From assembly GCA_007026445.1 (NCBI GenBank), contig VDMD01000012.1:186001-250000 (forward strand): 64,000 bases of DNA. Reading direction: 5' to 3'. The first letter of the stretch is position 1, and each line of letters opens with the position of its first letter. The translations under genes and the position numbers were made by a program. Shown piece by piece: positions 20,437-34,401 of this stretch. The DNA comes from Schizophyllum amplum. Its lineage: Eukaryota > Basidiomycota > Agaricomycetes > Agaricales > Schizophyllaceae. The notes beneath the pieces are model-generated. The model searched no databases, was not told the origin of the DNA, and saw only the letters and a list, made by a program, of their open reading frames with translations.

Positions 20437-23214
20437 ATGCGGGCCTGCGCGCGTTCCTTATACTTCCTAGACGATGTACGCGCTGCTCGACATGTGTGGC
20501 GCGCCCGGCGGTAGCGCGGCGGGCGTTTTCTTCGTCCCCGCGCGCGTACGCTTCCCCGAACAGCAGGTCGTGAAGATGGAAGACTTTGGCTGCGACGTGA
20601 TTCGGTGCGCTGTCTATGCGGTCTGCAATGATGCATGAAGCTGACACTATGTTCAGCAACTTCTCCATTATTGCACATATTGGTGAGGTGACAACCTCTC
20701 GCTAGCTCCCCATGCACTCACACACGTGAAGACCATGGCAAATCTACACTAGCAGACCGGTAAGTTTAGATGACTGGTGGTGGAAAACATTCTCACAATG
20801 GCCATCGCAAGGTTACTAGAGGTACAGTGCTCCGGAAGCTGCGCGCCACCCGGCTATTGACAGCCTTCAGATGACTGGCACATCCAGAAGAAGCAGTCTG
20901 GAAGAACGAGCAGGTCCTCGACAAGCTCAAGGTCGAGCGCGACCGTGGAATCACTGGTGTGTCGCCTGCCCCAGTCTACTCATCCTGACACGCTCCCTTG
21001 CAGTGAAGGCCAGACAGCAACCATGTTCCATGATGTCAAGGGTCAGCGGCATGTACTCAATCTCATTGACACACCTGTGCGTGCGCTCTTCCCCTTCCTC
21101 ACTTGTGCCCGCTCATCTCGTTCAGGGCCATGTCGACTTCTCCTGGGAAGTCTCCCGCTCGCTCGCCGCCTGCCAGGGCGCGCTTCTGCTGGTCGACGCC
21201 AGCCAGGGCGTGCAGGCGCAGTCCATCAGCGTCTTTCACATTGCCAAGGAGCGCGGTCTCACCATCATTCCTGTTCTCAACAAGGCGCGTTTGCTTCACT
21301 AGGTCTCACCAGGCATACGTCCCGCAAGGCTAACAAGCGTCGCGCTAGGTAGACCTCCCCGCGGCGCAGCCGGAGCGCATCGCCGCGCAGATGGCCTCCA
21401 CGTTCGGCATCGACCCCTCTGAGTGCATCGCGATCTCGGCGAAGACGGGGCTGGGGGTGGAGGAGGTGCTGAGAGCGATCATCGAGCGCATACCGCCGCC
21501 CAAACCCTCGCCGGAAGACGCGCCGCTGAAGGCGTTGTTGTTTGATTCGTTGTAAGTGGGAATATCTTTGTGTGACGATTTTACATTGATTGACCGGCTT
21601 GCTTGTGTGTTTGCGTTGTGCAGATACGACAGATACCGCGGTGTGATATCGCTGCTGAGCGTGCAGCAGGGTGTGTTGCGGAAAGGTGAGCAATCGGCAC
21701 TGAGGGATGGATGAGAGCTGACGGATATGTATACGAAGGCGACAAGGTCGTGTCGCACCACACTGGGAAGAAGTACGAGGTGACGGAGCTTGGGATCATG
21801 CACCCCGAGGAGTCGCCCGCGACGGGGCTATTCCCTGGGCAGGTAGGGTACATTGCGTGCAATATGAAGGAGAGCTCGGAAGGTGGGCTTGCCTGTACAG
21901 TTTCTTACCTTCCCTTGCTGACAGACCTCTTTCCAGCTCACATCGGGGATACGCTGTACCGCGTCGGGCAGCCCGTCCCGCCCATGCCGGGCTTCAGACC
22001 AGCGAAGGCTATGGTTAGTCCAGGTTTAGCTGCTCTAGTGGCCCCGCTAACACCTAGCAGGTCTTCGCAGGTGTCTTCCCTGTCGATAACGCTGACTTTC
22101 CCAAGCTCGAGGAGTCCATTCGGCGGCTGATGCTGACGGACCGGAGCATCTCCATGCAGCGCGAGTCCTCCACTGCGCTCGGGCAGGGCTGTCGTCTAGG
22201 ATTTTTGGGCACTCTGCACATGGACGTATTCCGGCAGCGCTTGGAGGACGAATACGACGCGAACATCATCATCACGGCGCCTACAGTGCCGTTTAAGGGT
22301 ACGTGTGCTATCAACACTGACGAGGGACGTGTGAGCTGAAGTGGAATCAGTTGTCTGGAAGGACGGGAAGGAGGAGCTTGTTAGCAACCCGACCGAGTTT
22401 CCGGACCTGGAAGCGCAGAACTACAAGATTAAGGAGGTACAGGAGCCGGTGGTGAATGCGTCGATTATCGTGCCGGAGGGTAGGTGGTTTGACTTTGCGT
22501 GATGCGCTGCTTGATAGCTCATCACGATGCTACCTCACTTCAGACTACTTTGGGGACATGATGGACCTGTGCTTCTCCAAGCGCGGGACCAACGTGGAGC
22601 ACAAGTACCTCGACGCCGGCGCGAGCGAGTCCGCGCGCATCATGCTAACATGCACTCTGCCGCTCTCGGAGATCGTCACCGACTTTTTCGACCAGTTGAA
22701 GAGCCGGAGTTCGGGGTTTGCCAGCTTTGAGTGTGTCGATTTATCCGCTCGTGCATGACTATGTGATTGAACATGTTGACAGCTACGAGGATGCGGGCTA
22801 CGAGGCGAGCGACCTGTGCAAGATGATGTTTTTGTTGAACGCCAAGCCTGTGGATGCGCTCGCGCTGATTGTGCATCGATCGAACGTGGACACGGTGGGC
22901 CGCGCGTGGGTGAAAAAGCTTCGTGAGTGTCCTCGCCCGTTATGATCGACTTTGAGCTGAAGCTTGCGCCTACAGACAAGGTGATCCCCCGGCAATTGTT
23001 CGAGGTGCCGATCCAGGCGGTCATTGGCAAGCGCGTAATCGCACGAGAGACGGTCAGCGCGTATCGGGCGGACGTGACGGCGGGGTTGTATGGTGGACAC
23101 TATGAGCGCAAGCTCAAGCATTTGGTGAACCAGAAGGAAGGGAAGAAGCGGATGAAGAAGGTTGGGAAGGTTGATCTGCCGCAGGAGGCGTTCTTCGATA
23201 TGCTTAAAAAGTAG
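20437..23214 (+). CDS. GUF1: Mitochondrial translation GTPase GUF1 (LepA/EF4)
   Basis: A ribosome-associated GTPase that supports mitochondrial protein synthesis under stress. GTPase motifs are visible across many short exons: G1 AHIDHGKST, G3 [13 protein letters not shown]4 NKVDLP and G5 SAKTG. These are followed by the LepA-specific C-terminus ([54 protein letters not shown]) to the stop at 23212-23214. The N-terminus is unclear: an ATG at 20437 opens a basic stretch, and [12 protein letters not shown] in another frame looks like a mitochondrial presequence. Single missing bases are needed near 20882, 20902 and 21010 to recover [18 protein letters not shown] and VKAQTATMF. These are probably sequencing deletions rather than gene loss, since the rest is intact. 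Confidence 0.85.
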
Positions 23215-23615
23215 AATACTATCAGTCACTATTGTTCTTCTGGAAATGGCAAGTGGACGGACGGCGTGCGCCGTGGGCGGGTATGTGGCGCTGTTGTGCA
23301 CGGGCCCCTGCGATATACTTACATCTTGAGGTCAGCGAGCGTTGCGCATTCCTGACCCGAACTGTGGTGTGCAGGTGCGTTGTGGTTGTTTTGGTCCCCT
23401 CCCCAATCCGCTCGCCCCTCACCTTCGGCCCGCATTCCCATCCCAGAGACACGCCCGTCGCCCGCCTTTTTCCCTCCCGCGCAAGTCACAAACCTAGCCC
23501 AAATCCAAATCCAAATTCCAAGTCCAAACACCCAAGTCCAGTCCAGTCGCTCGCCACCGCGCTCGGAGCCCGCTCTTTCCTCCCCCGCATATCTCGTTTT
23601 TAACCCGCGTCGGTC
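23215..23615 (+). promoter_or_regulatory. Upstream region of the KH-domain gene, pyrimidine-rich
   Basis: No gene is seen. The 3' half is C/T-rich with an irregular AATCCA/AGTCCA repeat at about 23500-23550, typical of a 5' untranslated region of a well-expressed fungal gene. The repeat has no assigned function. Confidence 0.35.
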
Positions 23616-25276
23616 ATGGCAGAACCCGAGGTAAACCGGAAGCGCTCTCGCTCGCCCTCCGAATCCAGCGATCTCGGCCAAAAGACGCACAAGCGCCCGA
23701 ACACGGGTCCCAAGCCGGATGACCCCGAAGAAGCCAACGGCAGCGACGCCGGCTACCAGGGTCCCATGTCTGCCCCCGACGAGACCAGGGCCTCGGGCGC
23801 TGTCGTCTCTGCCCCGCCGCAGAAGCCCGAGGCAGCAGCTGCGGCGGCAGCCGCTCCCTCGCCCATGATCCACATGCGCTGCCTTATCGTCACCCAGGAC
23901 GCGTCAATCATCATTGGCCGTGCGGGCGCGCACGTCAACGAGATTCGCGAGAAGAGCGGAGCGCGCGTCGTGGTCTCGGAGAGCATACCAGGCAACCCGG
24001 AGCGCATTCTCAACGTCAGCGGCCCGCTGGATGCGGTTTCCAAGGTGCGCCCTCTATCTCTGCCATTGCATACGTGCTAAGACGCTCGCCAGGCCTTTGG
24101 TCTCATCGTCCGCAGGATCAACGACGAGCCGTTCGACGTGCCTTCTTTGCCGGGCAGTCGCGCGGTAACGATCAAGTTCATGATTCCCAACTCCCGCATG
24201 GGCTCTGTCATTGGGAAGGGTGGCTCGAAGATCAAGGAGATTCAGGACGCGAGCGGCGCTCGTCTGAATGCCAGCGAAGGCATGCTTCCCGGCTCCACGG
24301 AGGTGCGTCTTTACCCTGTTTCTCACGCACTTACCACGTACTGACCCGCACCTTCTCAGCGTGTCCTTAGCGTCGCCGGAGTCGCAGATGCCATCCACAT
24401 CGCTACCTACTACATTGGGAACATCCTCATCGAGGCGCAAGAGCGCATGCCCTCCACCGCCAACGCGTCCTACCGCCCGGGCAACCCAGGCAATGCAGGT
24501 GCAGGTGCAGGTGCAGGCGGAACCCGGCGCCCCGTGATGAGTACCCCCTACCCCGGCTCGACCTACGTTCCCGGTGCTTCATCCTTCTATCCGCCTGCCG
24601 CTACCCCTGCCGCTGCCGCCGTGTCCACAGTACCGCCTGGGCAACTCCAGACCCAGCAGATCTACATCCCGAACGACCTCGTTGGGTGTATCATCGGCAA
24701 GGGTGGAAGCAAGATCAATGAGATCCGTCATATGAGCGCGAGCCAGATCAAGATATGGAGCCGGGCGCGGTCGCGACAGGTATGCCGCCAGGCGCGGGGG
24801 GTGGCGAGGGCGAGCGGCTCGTCGTCATCACGGGCCAGCAGGCGAACATCCAGATGGCAGTACAGATGCTGTACCATGTGCGTATACGTATGTTCTGGAG
24901 AAGAGGCGTGACCGCTCATTCCCTGCAGCGTCTCGAGCAAGAGAAGCAAAAGCAGCTGCGAAACCAGTCTGGCATTAAGTCATCCAGTCCACTGGTCGAA
25001 GCAACCCCTCAGCAGGGTTTGCAAGGAGCTCGTCGTCAGCCTTGGGCCCGGAAGAGAATCCAGCATGTAAGGCAGCCTCGAAGCACAAGCCCTCTCGAAA
25101 GTACCGGCACCAACAACCGCGCTCCAGTTTCGCGCGCGAAAGAAAACGAGGTCTCCCTTTTTCTACTTCAATTGTTTTCTTTTTTTTCTTTCTCTCGTCC
25201 AGCTGCATGTTGTCCAGAGGCTGTTTCTTGCTATCGTCGTATGTCGTGTACCCTTCCTGCCGTCGTCGCTCGATAA
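23616..25276 (+). CDS. Triple KH-domain RNA-binding protein (PCBP/Pbp2/Rnc1-like)
   Basis: Three KH domains are present. KH1 has CLIVTQDASIIIGRAGAHVNEI, KH2 has FMIPNSRMGSVIGKGGSKIKEI, and KH3 has IPNDLVGCIIGKGGSKINEI. Each carries the GxxG RNA-binding loop (GRAG, GKGG, GKGG). This order and spacing match the poly(C)-binding/hnRNP K-like group, including yeast Pbp2 and fission yeast Rnc1, which control mRNA stability. The N-terminus is disordered with a basic RKRSRSPSES and a polyalanine run; a Gly-Ala repeat (GAGAGAG) sits between KH2 and KH3. The first intron starts at 24045. One base appears missing near 24754, inside KH3 before MEPGAVATG. The C-terminus after KQKQLRNQ is uncertain; the stop at 25276 is simply the next in that frame. 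Confidence 0.8.
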
Positions 25277-25840
25277 AACGTCCATTAATTCCTTACCTGA
25301 ATCCATGGCATGCACCTCCAATTCCATTGACGTGTCCACTTACCACAACTGCCACAACCATGCTTGACAACCAATCGTAACCTTCCATTCCTCCACCGTC
25401 TACTGATATCCGTACTGCGCCGCTATGCGTATGCTTCGTATTGCCCCCCACCTTGCCCGCTCGCGCTGCCGATTCCTACGCAAGGTACTTAGCATGCCCG
25501 AACCCTTACATCAGCAGACCACAGACAACAATAAGTAGCTGCCTCGCCGGTCAGCTTTTGCACTGAGTCGGCGATGAAGCTGGCGGCCCGCAAGGAGGCC
25601 GAGCACTTGTATGCGGGTACGTCCTGTGGAAGTTCATTATATTGTACAACCCTGTTGAACTGTAACTAGCCTATGTGTAGTGAAAATAATGAAGAGATTT
25701 AGAGAAGTATATTTACAACCGGTCACAGGATAGCCTGAGGTGCGGATTATGCAAAGGTACGAATGCAGATCTGTCGTCCTAGGAGACAAGCCTACCGCGC
25801 GGGCCACGAAAGCAAGCCTGCTGCGACGACACGCTTGCGC
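25277..25840. other. Intergenic between convergent genes
   Basis: No firm gene is seen. A short plus-strand Arg-rich frame from about 25424 (MRMLRIAPHLARSRCRFLRK), ending at a GTACTT donor-like site, resembles a mitochondrial presequence but leads to no recognisable protein. Confidence 0.35.
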
Positions 25841-27903
<2,063 letters not shown>

Positions 27904-28064
27904 GGTGGCGAGACGCGTGATCAGAGAAACAAACGCGACGCGCCTGTGACTCATGTCTTTATGGTCCGTCACATCACGTGCTCGTGACGAATAGGCGCTG
28001 ATCTGATCACATTTTTCGTCCCCCGCCTGCACGACGATCGGCTGAACGACGCACTCCCCTCACC

Positions 28065-29161
28065 ATGTCCTCCGTCTGAAAGCCCAGAAGGCAACGCCGC
28101 AAAGCAGATGTAAAGGGAAGCGCAAGGCAGACGATGCGATGGACGTTGATGAAGCTGCCCCGCCGCGGAAGAGGAACAAGCAGCGGGTGTTGATGCTGTC
28201 CTCTCGGGGAATTACCCATCGCATGAGGCACCTCATGAACGACATTGAGACCCTCCTCCCCCATGTCAAGAAGGGTGCGTAATGCATGAAGCCCATGGGA
28301 TGCTTCAATACTCATCTTTATGCACAGACTCGAAGCTCGACTCGAAATCGCAACTGCAGCTCCTCCCGAGCTCGCAGATCTCAACAACTGCAACAATACC
28401 CTGTACTTTGAAGCAAGGCGGCACGAGGACCTCTACATGTGGGCTGCGAAGACGCCCAACGGTCCGAGTATCAAGATGCACGTCCAAAACGTCCATACGA
28501 TGGACGAGCTCAAGATGACGGGGAACTGCCTCAAGGGCAGCCGCGGCCTCCTGAGCTTCGACAAGGGCTTCGACGAGACGGAGTGGGGGAGACTCACGAA
28601 AGAGGTTTTCACCCATGTACGTCTCCTGCTGCCTCGCCGAGCGTCCGCGAGTTGACACCTGCACAGATTTCGGAGTCCCTCCCGCGCACGGAAGGCCAAG
28701 CCGTTCATTGACCACATCCTCACCTTCTCGCTGCTCGACAGCAAAATATGGTTCCGTAATTACCAGGTGAGGCACTCGAGCTGCGATACACCCCGCTGAC
28801 TGACGGGCATTGTCCAGATCCTCGAGAAGGACCCTCTGCAGCCGAACGGTCCGCCTCAGACCACCTTGTGGAGATCGGCCCGCGATTCGTGCTGACGCCG
28901 ATACGTATCTTCGAGGGTGCCTTTAACGGCGCAACTGTCTTTTCGAATCCAGGTGAATAATGACTCGCATTCGGTCTATAGTCCTCTGCTGACAGTCCCG
29001 TCACAGAATTTGTGTCCCCGGCGTCTGTGAGAGCCGCTGTGCGCAGGGAGAAGGGCGACAAGTATCGGAACCGTAAGGATGCCGAGTTGGAGCAGTCGCG
29101 GAGGAAGGAGACGCGCAAGCTCGGCGAGGATGTATTGGCGGTTGCGAAAGTGTTCGCTTAG
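28065..29161 (+). CDS. BRX1: Ribosome biogenesis protein BRX1 (Brix domain)
   Basis: A nucleolar factor needed for 60S subunit assembly. The sequence shows a basic N-terminus (KRKADDAMDVDEAAPPRKRN), the Brix opening VLMLSSRGITHRMRHLMNDI, the core (CNNTLYFEARRHEDLYMWAA, MHVQNVHTMDELKMTGNCLK, SRGLLSFDKGFDE), PFIDHILTFSLLDSKIWFRN, then IGPRFVLTPIRIFEGAF and a basic tail ending at 29161. Single missing bases near 28074, 28670, 28688 and 28864 break the frame. Restoring each gives the expected family sequence, so the gene is probably intact in the organism. The ATG at 28065 follows CACC and is the only sensible start. Confidence 0.85.
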
Positions 29162-29720
29162 GGCCTGACATACGTACTTTTTGTCAATACAGCGCCCACT
29201 TCAGGTCTTTTTGTCCCAGCGGGCTGACATGCGCTCGAGAGTTGCTAACTCTGTACGTATTCTTCGTAGTAATGGATCTGCCACGCTTGCATGGTGGATC
29301 CCCGTAAGAGTAGACAATGGGATCGAGGCAGGCACGAGGTTGAAGACAATAGACAAGAACGGCTATGTTGTCCGGATATGGGCATGCCGGGACAATGGAC
29401 GGTCTGGGTGATCCGTTGTCACGTCACAGCGGCGGCTAAAACAAGTGAGCCTTTTGTTTCCAGATGCGCATTGCGATGACGGCGGCGTCATATGCTGCGG
29501 ACGGCCACGCTCCTTTTGTTTAGCGTGGTCGCGGCTCGATGCCATACATAATAAACCTCGGGCCCTCTGCCGCACCGTCACAAGCCCTCTTTCTTTCCTA
29601 ATCCAGCCGCCTTTTATACTTCTGTACTTATATATACAATCGCCGCCCTATCAGATCCTCTTGTAACGCCTCTTCCTCTTCCCCGCTCCCCAGCTCTTTT
29701 CTCCGTCACGACCGCTCGCT
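29162..29720 (+). promoter_or_regulatory. Intergenic with TATA element upstream of arrestin-like gene
   Basis: No gene is seen. TATATATA at 29629-29636, 85-92 bases before the next ATG, is a plausible TATA box, followed by a C/T-rich leader. Confidence 0.4.
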
Positions 29721-31617
29721 ATGGCAGCGACCATAGAGATCATCCCTCATTCAGAGTCCATCCACATGTATGGCGCGCCCGACACAAAGTACGTCTCTTT
29801 GTCCCTGCCCGCGTCCTCGTCGCTGATCTTTGTGGCCACAGTGATGCCTACACTGTGTCTGGCGTCGTCCGCATCACCCCCACCTCCTCCCTCTCCTTCT
29901 TCGAGCGCCCCCAGCCTCGACAGATTCTCCTCCAGTCCCTCATCGTCACTTTTGAGGGCCACTCAGAGACCCTAACACCCACGCATGGCTATCGCGCCGT
30001 CCGCCTCTGCACGACCACAAGCCAGCTTGTTCCGAATGAGCCCATCCAGCTCACCAATGATGACCTTTCCAATGACCGTGATAAAGCTTGTACGCCCGCA
30101 TCCCGTTCCCCGCCTCCACCCCGCGCTGATCATAGCTTCTCGCTATCAGGTTCGTATGATTTCGTCTTCAACATCCCCGTCGGTGGCTGGCTCCCCGAGT
30201 CTACCCACCTGCGCAGGGGATTCGGCACGCGCTACGTCCTCCACGCCGCCGCTGTCTTCGCCAACGCCGGCCCGGCGAGCCCGTGGACGTCACTGTGCGT
30301 GCCGTTCTTCGCACGTACGCGCTCTGCGGAGTGCCTCCATCGGATAACCGTCCGCCGCTACGGCAAGCACCCGAGCCTCCGGTGTTACGCGAACGAGCAG
30401 GCGGCGGCTAGCGAGCGCGGCACCGCCACGTATGTCGTGCCCACACCTGTGCGCGAGCACATCAGCGCGCCCGCAATCCCAGAGGAGACTATCAGTGCTA
30501 TCCAGACGCTAGTGTCTGTCCCGGAGTTCGCTGATGTGGATGAGGAGACGCTAAACGTGACGCTAAGGATGCGTACAAGGGGCTCGATGGCGGGCAGTGC
30601 AAGAGGCTGCAGATCCCATCATTCAGCCTTGATATCGAGCAGTCCGAGTCGTTCAGGTGCGCTGCTTACTGAGCTTGTACATGCAGCAATATGTTGACCA
30701 TCTTACTCAGAGCGCATGCAAGTGATATGTACGCACAGCGGTACCCACTGCCATCTGAGGAGGAACAGCCGCCCGAAGTTCCCCTGCTCGATGGGCATCC
30801 TGATGCTCCCGATTTCGCGATGTTCCTCCCCGAGGCGAAGGAGACAGACGTCCTCACGCGCACATTCTCCCTGTTGCATCCGCACACCCCTGTCGACCAG
30901 CAGCTCGGCGATAGCAATACCTGCTTCGCTCGCGACGCCGAGCCCTCTAATTCCCCGACGTGGTACACGCTGCAAGCGCGCATTCCTTATATGCGCGGCG
31001 CGTCGGGTACCCCGGACGACAAATGGGCAGGCCGCAAGGTGTTGAAGTCGACCGGCACGTCGCCGCTCTTCACGATCGCGCATGCGCTCAGGTTCGCTGT
31101 CACAGTCGTGTACGAGCTGGAAAGTGGCGAGCAGGCGCGCGCCGTCCTCAAGTTCGACGTACCTCTGCGCTTCAGTCGCACCCCGCCGCCACCTGCACCT
31201 TCGCCGGCCCGTGTCGCGTTGTTGCCGTCAACAACAGCGGAGGATGCGCCGGCTCCCTCTCTACAAGGCTCGGCCCCCTACGCGGCCTCGACGGCGCTCC
31301 CCGCATACTCCAACTTGTATGACTCGTCCGGGAACCAGAAGATCGACTACTCCGACTTCCTGCCCCGGTACGCGCCTTCCGAGGGATCGTCGCCCGCAGA
31401 GCTGCCCGACTACGAACACTCGAAGGCGGACGAGAACTCGACGTCCGTTACGGAAGTCGAGACTGACGCTGGATCCTCATCGCAATTGGTTGTGGATGTC
31501 ACCGACGGCGAGGGCTCCTCCAAGGCGCCGCTAGCCGAGACCGACAAGAATTTATACGAACCCGATAACGTGGATGAACTTGACGACTCCGACGAAAACT
31601 CGCCGCTGCTCTCATAG
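29721..31617 (+). CDS. Alpha-arrestin-like protein
   Basis: The N-terminal half resembles an arrestin N domain: IEIIPHSESIHMYG, intron, then AYTVSGVVRITP, LLQSLIVTFEGHSETL, and SYDFVFNIPVGGWLPESTHL. The C-terminal half has FTIAHALRFAVTVVYELESG and AVLKFDVPLRF, as in arrestin C domains, followed by a Pro-rich linker, LPAYSNLYDSSGNQKIDYSD with LPRY, and an acidic tail ending DDSDENSPLLS. Alpha-arrestins recruit Rsp5-type ubiquitin ligases to membrane transporters; the LPAY and LPRY motifs are PPxY-like but not canonical, so that contact is unproven here. Frame changes near 30283 and 30562 suggest single missing bases. The start at 29721 follows a C/T-rich leader and a TATA box. Confidence 0.7.
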
Positions 31618-32186
31618 GACCGTATTTATTCGTTTTTCCTTTTTCCTTACGTTCTGTTTCTCCTCACGATCCATTCTCTCCACGCACATGAATTCCCTTC
31701 CAACGTTTTTGGGTCCGGTCCCCACTGCACGATGCACAATACTGTATTTTTACTCCCTCTCTTCGTATACCATTTCCGAAGCCCCGTGTTCACGCACGCG
31801 TCCCAGGGGATGCCCCAACGCGTCCTACCCTACTCCCGCCCCTTATTGTATTACTTGGCACTCGCCAGAGGACGCCACTCTTTGTATCCGTTTACTGTAC
31901 CCGTTCTGCAGTATCGTTCGTACTTACTTACCACTCTCTCTCTGTACGACATAATCTATCTATCTGCGCTATGCAGTTTGTTCTTATATGACTATCATCG
32001 ATGATTTTAATTTACGAGAGCGTGAGGTGGCTGCAGGTGAATGATCTTCACTTCGCCAGCGCGAGCGAAGAGCCTCCATAAAATTGAACTTCATCGGATC
32101 CCGGACCGGATCGGCTTCACGCAAAGTGGACAAACACGAGTCAACGCGTTTGCCCCTCTTCCCGTCGCGTCACGTCGCGTGCGCCC
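31618..32186. other. Intergenic, T-rich 3' region
   Basis: No gene is seen. A C/T-rich stretch of about 400 bases follows the arrestin-like gene and probably includes its 3' untranslated region. Confidence 0.45.
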
Positions 32187-33926
32187 ATGTCCGACTCCGA
32201 GTCTGACGAGATCGGTGCGCGGCTAACTCTTCATTCTACTTGATGCTCACACGGATCTCCGACAGCCACCAGCCCCAAGCGCACCGCTCCCCGTGCGGCG
32301 ACCAAGGCGAAGCCGGGGCCAGCGAGCAAAGTGGGGACATCCTCGAGCAAGCCGGGATCGTCCAGCAACACGACCCGCTCTTCCAGCCGGCCCCCAGCCG
32401 CCGGTAAACCCCCTGTGCTGCCATTGAAGCGGAAGCGCGCAGCGGCTACGGCAGGCCCCTCGCACTCGGACTCTGAAATCGAGGAGATCGAGCCGCCCGC
32501 GGGCCCCCAGTCTGAAGACGAGCCCGCACGGACCAATGGACGCGCAACGGCCAAGGGGAGGGGCAAGGGCAAGGCAGCAACGAAGGAGAAACCGGACGTG
32601 AAGGTCAAGGCAGAGAAGCCCGGGCCCGCGAGCAAGACTGCGAAGGGGAAGGGGAAGGCGCGAGAGGACGCGATGGAGGTGGATGGTGAGGATATCCTGG
32701 TGTGCAAGAAGAGGAGGAGGAGCCGGAAGTGCAGCAACCGCCGCCACCGCCAAATGAGGTGAAGAAGCGGCGGCCAGCGGCGCGGGTGAAGGGAGAGGAG
32801 GCGCTCAGGAAGATGGTGGCTGAGGTGCGTATTATATGTTGCGCGATGAATGCTTACTGACGTTCGTGTAAAGCTACAAGCGCACAATGATGAGCTGTCG
32901 CAGCAGGTGCAAACGCTCCAGGACCAGCGCAAACGAGAGGACCAGCACCAACAGGACCGCGCAAAGCTGGACCAAACGAGAATCGAGAGTGCGTGTTAAA
33001 GCAATCTTGTGAAGCGATTACAGCGTGGTTATGTTTTCCTCTCCACAGCGCAACAGCAGATGAATGCGCAGTTGTATACACAGATAGGGCACTCCTCCCT
33101 GCTGCAGACGCAGGGCGCGTCCTCGATATTGGGGCTACTGACACGTGAAGCAGCAGAAAAGGAGCAAGACGTGTTGAAGAAGGATCTCGAGCGCGAGAGG
33201 CAAGCGGCAAGAGATAAGGAGCAGGTCGTGAAAGACCGAGAAGCTCGAATATCGGAACTCGAGCAGCAAGGTGCGTCTCTCCTCGCTGGCGTTTTCGCTC
33301 CTCGTCTCATACAATTTATAGTTAAGGAGCTCCAATTCGAGCTCAAGGTGGAGCGCGAGCAGAACAAACAGGGCAACAGAAATCCCCCGCCCTCTGCACA
33401 GCGGGGCGCCGCCGCGCAAGGCATTGGAGACCCGAAGGCCGCCGTGGTGCTGAGCTTCTACGAGGATTGACGAACATCATCATACCCAACGTCAAACCGC
33501 AGGCTCCACAGTTCTTAAGCGAGCCGGAATACGACCTGCATTGCGTGTACACGCACGCAGGCACAGACGAACAGGCTGGGACCCAGAATCGGAGTACGTG
33601 CAGTCCGCTTTCGAGAAAACCTTCCGAGCTGATATCGGTCGCTAATAGCCCTCGAATTTGTCCTCCGTCTGACGTTCAGCATCGCACAAGGGGAGGAGCG
33701 CAACGAGATCCGCTCTCGGGAGCAGCTTGTGCAATCTGTGCAATACACGCCAATCAATCTGGAGAAGGAGCAGCCCGATTTCGTCGAGCGGCTGGAGTAT
33801 CTTAACGGGATCTTCACCTTCCAGCGCGACCAATTGCCGCTGTTCTTGTCGACGATGCAGACGAAGTTTAAGGAGTATCTAGAGCCTGAAGCGGACGAAT
33901 CAGACGATGCTATCGAGGTGGAATAG
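32187..33926 (+). CDS. CSM1: Monopolin subunit Csm1/Pcs1
   Basis: A kinetochore/rDNA-associated coiled-coil protein. In yeast meiosis Csm1 clamps sister kinetochores; in fission yeast Pcs1 prevents merotelic attachment. The first exon is MSDSESDEI, with an intron at 32215-32265. A long disordered Lys/Pro/Ser region (KRTAPRAATKAKPGP, KGRGKGKAATKEKP) and a coiled coil (EKEQDVLKKDLERERQAARD) follow. The globular Csm1 domain comes last: VVLSFYEDLTNIIIPNV, YDLHCVYTH, LEFVLRLTFSIAQGEE, VQYTPINLEK and FTFQRDQLPLFLSTMQTKF. One missing base near 32702 and one near 33468 (GATTTGACG expected) break the frame. The length and order match fungal orthologues. Confidence 0.8.
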
Positions 33927-34401
33927 GCCCGATGTTATCGAGGCCGTGTGGGCCGCTGGTTGTATTCGGCATGTATACGGGACATGCATTGGTTTTTAGT
34001 CCTCTTGTTTTATCAGCTAGCTACCGCGATACCCCCGCCATTCTTTGGGACCTTATTCTCTGCAGTTGAATTTGTGACCAGTGGGCACTCGCTCTCACTC
34101 GACCACGACCACTGCAGGGTACTTAGTCCGTCTCAAGGCACTGAGGCGGTACGTTTCTCTTTGCTGAACTAACCCAGATCAACCCCACCCGCGCCCCACC
34201 ATTCCTGGCGGTTCGTAATGGAGCGGCACAGGGGACACAAAGGGACTTCTAAGAAAGGCAACTCGGACTTCGGAAGGAGATTGTCGATCCCCTTTCGGAC
34301 TGTGAACAACGATCCGAGTCATAACCGACTTTACGCAAACCACCACCTGTCCTGATCGCCCAGCGATCGTGCCTTCGTGAATCTCTCTCAGCGGAAAGGA
34401 A
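33927..34401. other. Intergenic
   Basis: No gene is seen on either strand. The 3' part is the promoter of the eIF2B-beta gene. Confidence 0.45.

Noticed and set aside
25424..25620. Possible two-exon mitochondrial presequence-like mini gene
   Set aside because: The second exon closes quickly and no family resemblance supports it.
30703..31083. Minus-strand frame within the arrestin-like gene
   Set aside because: Shadow of the real coding strand; no start context or family match.
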